A stretch of DNA of 64,000 nucleotides, taken from assembly GCA_023228875.1 (NCBI GenBank), contig JALOAG010000009.1, positions 1 to 64,000 on the forward strand. The letters are read 5' to 3'. The translations under genes were made by a program, and so were the position numbers. Below the pieces are notes generated by a model. That model did not search any database. It saw only the letters and a list, made by a program, of their open reading frames with translations, and was not told the DNA's origin. This DNA is from Bacteroidia bacterium. GTDB taxonomy: Bacteria > Bacteroidota > Bacteroidia > NS11-12g > UBA955. This document shows positions 63,654 through 64,000 of the stretch, in pieces (positions within the stretch are counted from its first letter, which is position 1; every line of letters begins with the position of its first letter).

Positions 63654-64000
<347 letters not shown>

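Overview
The window is a low-GC chromosomal fragment from a member of the Bacteroidota. The evidence is: two secreted proteins with type IX secretion C-terminal domains, many TAnnTTTG -7 promoter boxes in place of Shine-Dalgarno-led starts, a fused CcoN/CcoO cbb3 oxidase, a bacterial geranylgeranylglyceryl/heptaprenylglyceryl phosphate synthase, and a menaquinone-type MenE. No rRNA, tRNA, CRISPR array, transposase or recombinase gene was found. About 63 protein genes are supported; the enolase gene runs off the right end.

Positions 1-7650 look like an accessory island. Its head-to-tail genes encode a TerY-like vWA protein, a PP2C-type phosphatase, a Ser/Thr kinase with a C-terminal Ig-like domain, a DUF4407 coiled-coil membrane protein, two small proteins (DUF4236, DUF6804-like), and an AbiEi/AbiEii-type antitoxin and nucleotidyltransferase toxin pair. 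The first three match the TerY-phosphorylation triad, a predicted stress/defence module. The block lies between inverted 15-bp motifs. Strongly T-poor non-coding DNA lies just inside both ends, and palindromic attC-like structures lie at the left end. This is the best candidate for an undescribed system.

Positions 8000-24999 are mostly core genes: a small Lys/Cys-rich secreted protein, Psd, MarC, MnmE, an aldehyde dehydrogenase, AcnA, a LysM protein with an O-antigen ligase, a TlpA-like thioredoxin, DUF486, a T9SS protein with a one-base frameshift, a chorismate-mutase-domain protein, an Nfu-type iron-sulfur protein, a TPR protein and glutamate dehydrogenase. Positions 25044-28612 form a tight minus-strand redox/sulfur operon (DUF302, DUF2892, rhodanese, two related methyltransferases, a small membrane protein, a DUF3365 haem lipoprotein, DUF6132, thioredoxin).

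Positions 28886-43694 hold QueD-FolE, DUF502, PurD, an SLC13 transporter, a glycosyltransferase and flippase, a U32 protein coupled to a ferredoxin, GuaB, the GGGP synthase and a B12-dependent ribonucleotide reductase. Positions 43904-57243 hold a T9SS serine hydrolase, DinB, small orphans, MenE, a PolX whose polymerase site looks dead, an ECF sigma factor with a small partner, UvrA, GlmS and MetK. Positions 57373-63488 are a complete minus-strand cbb3 oxidase operon (ccoS, ccoNO, ccoQ, ccoP, ccoG, ccoH, SafE-like) with a CRP/FNR-like palindrome upstream; the copper ATPase CcoI is not adjacent.
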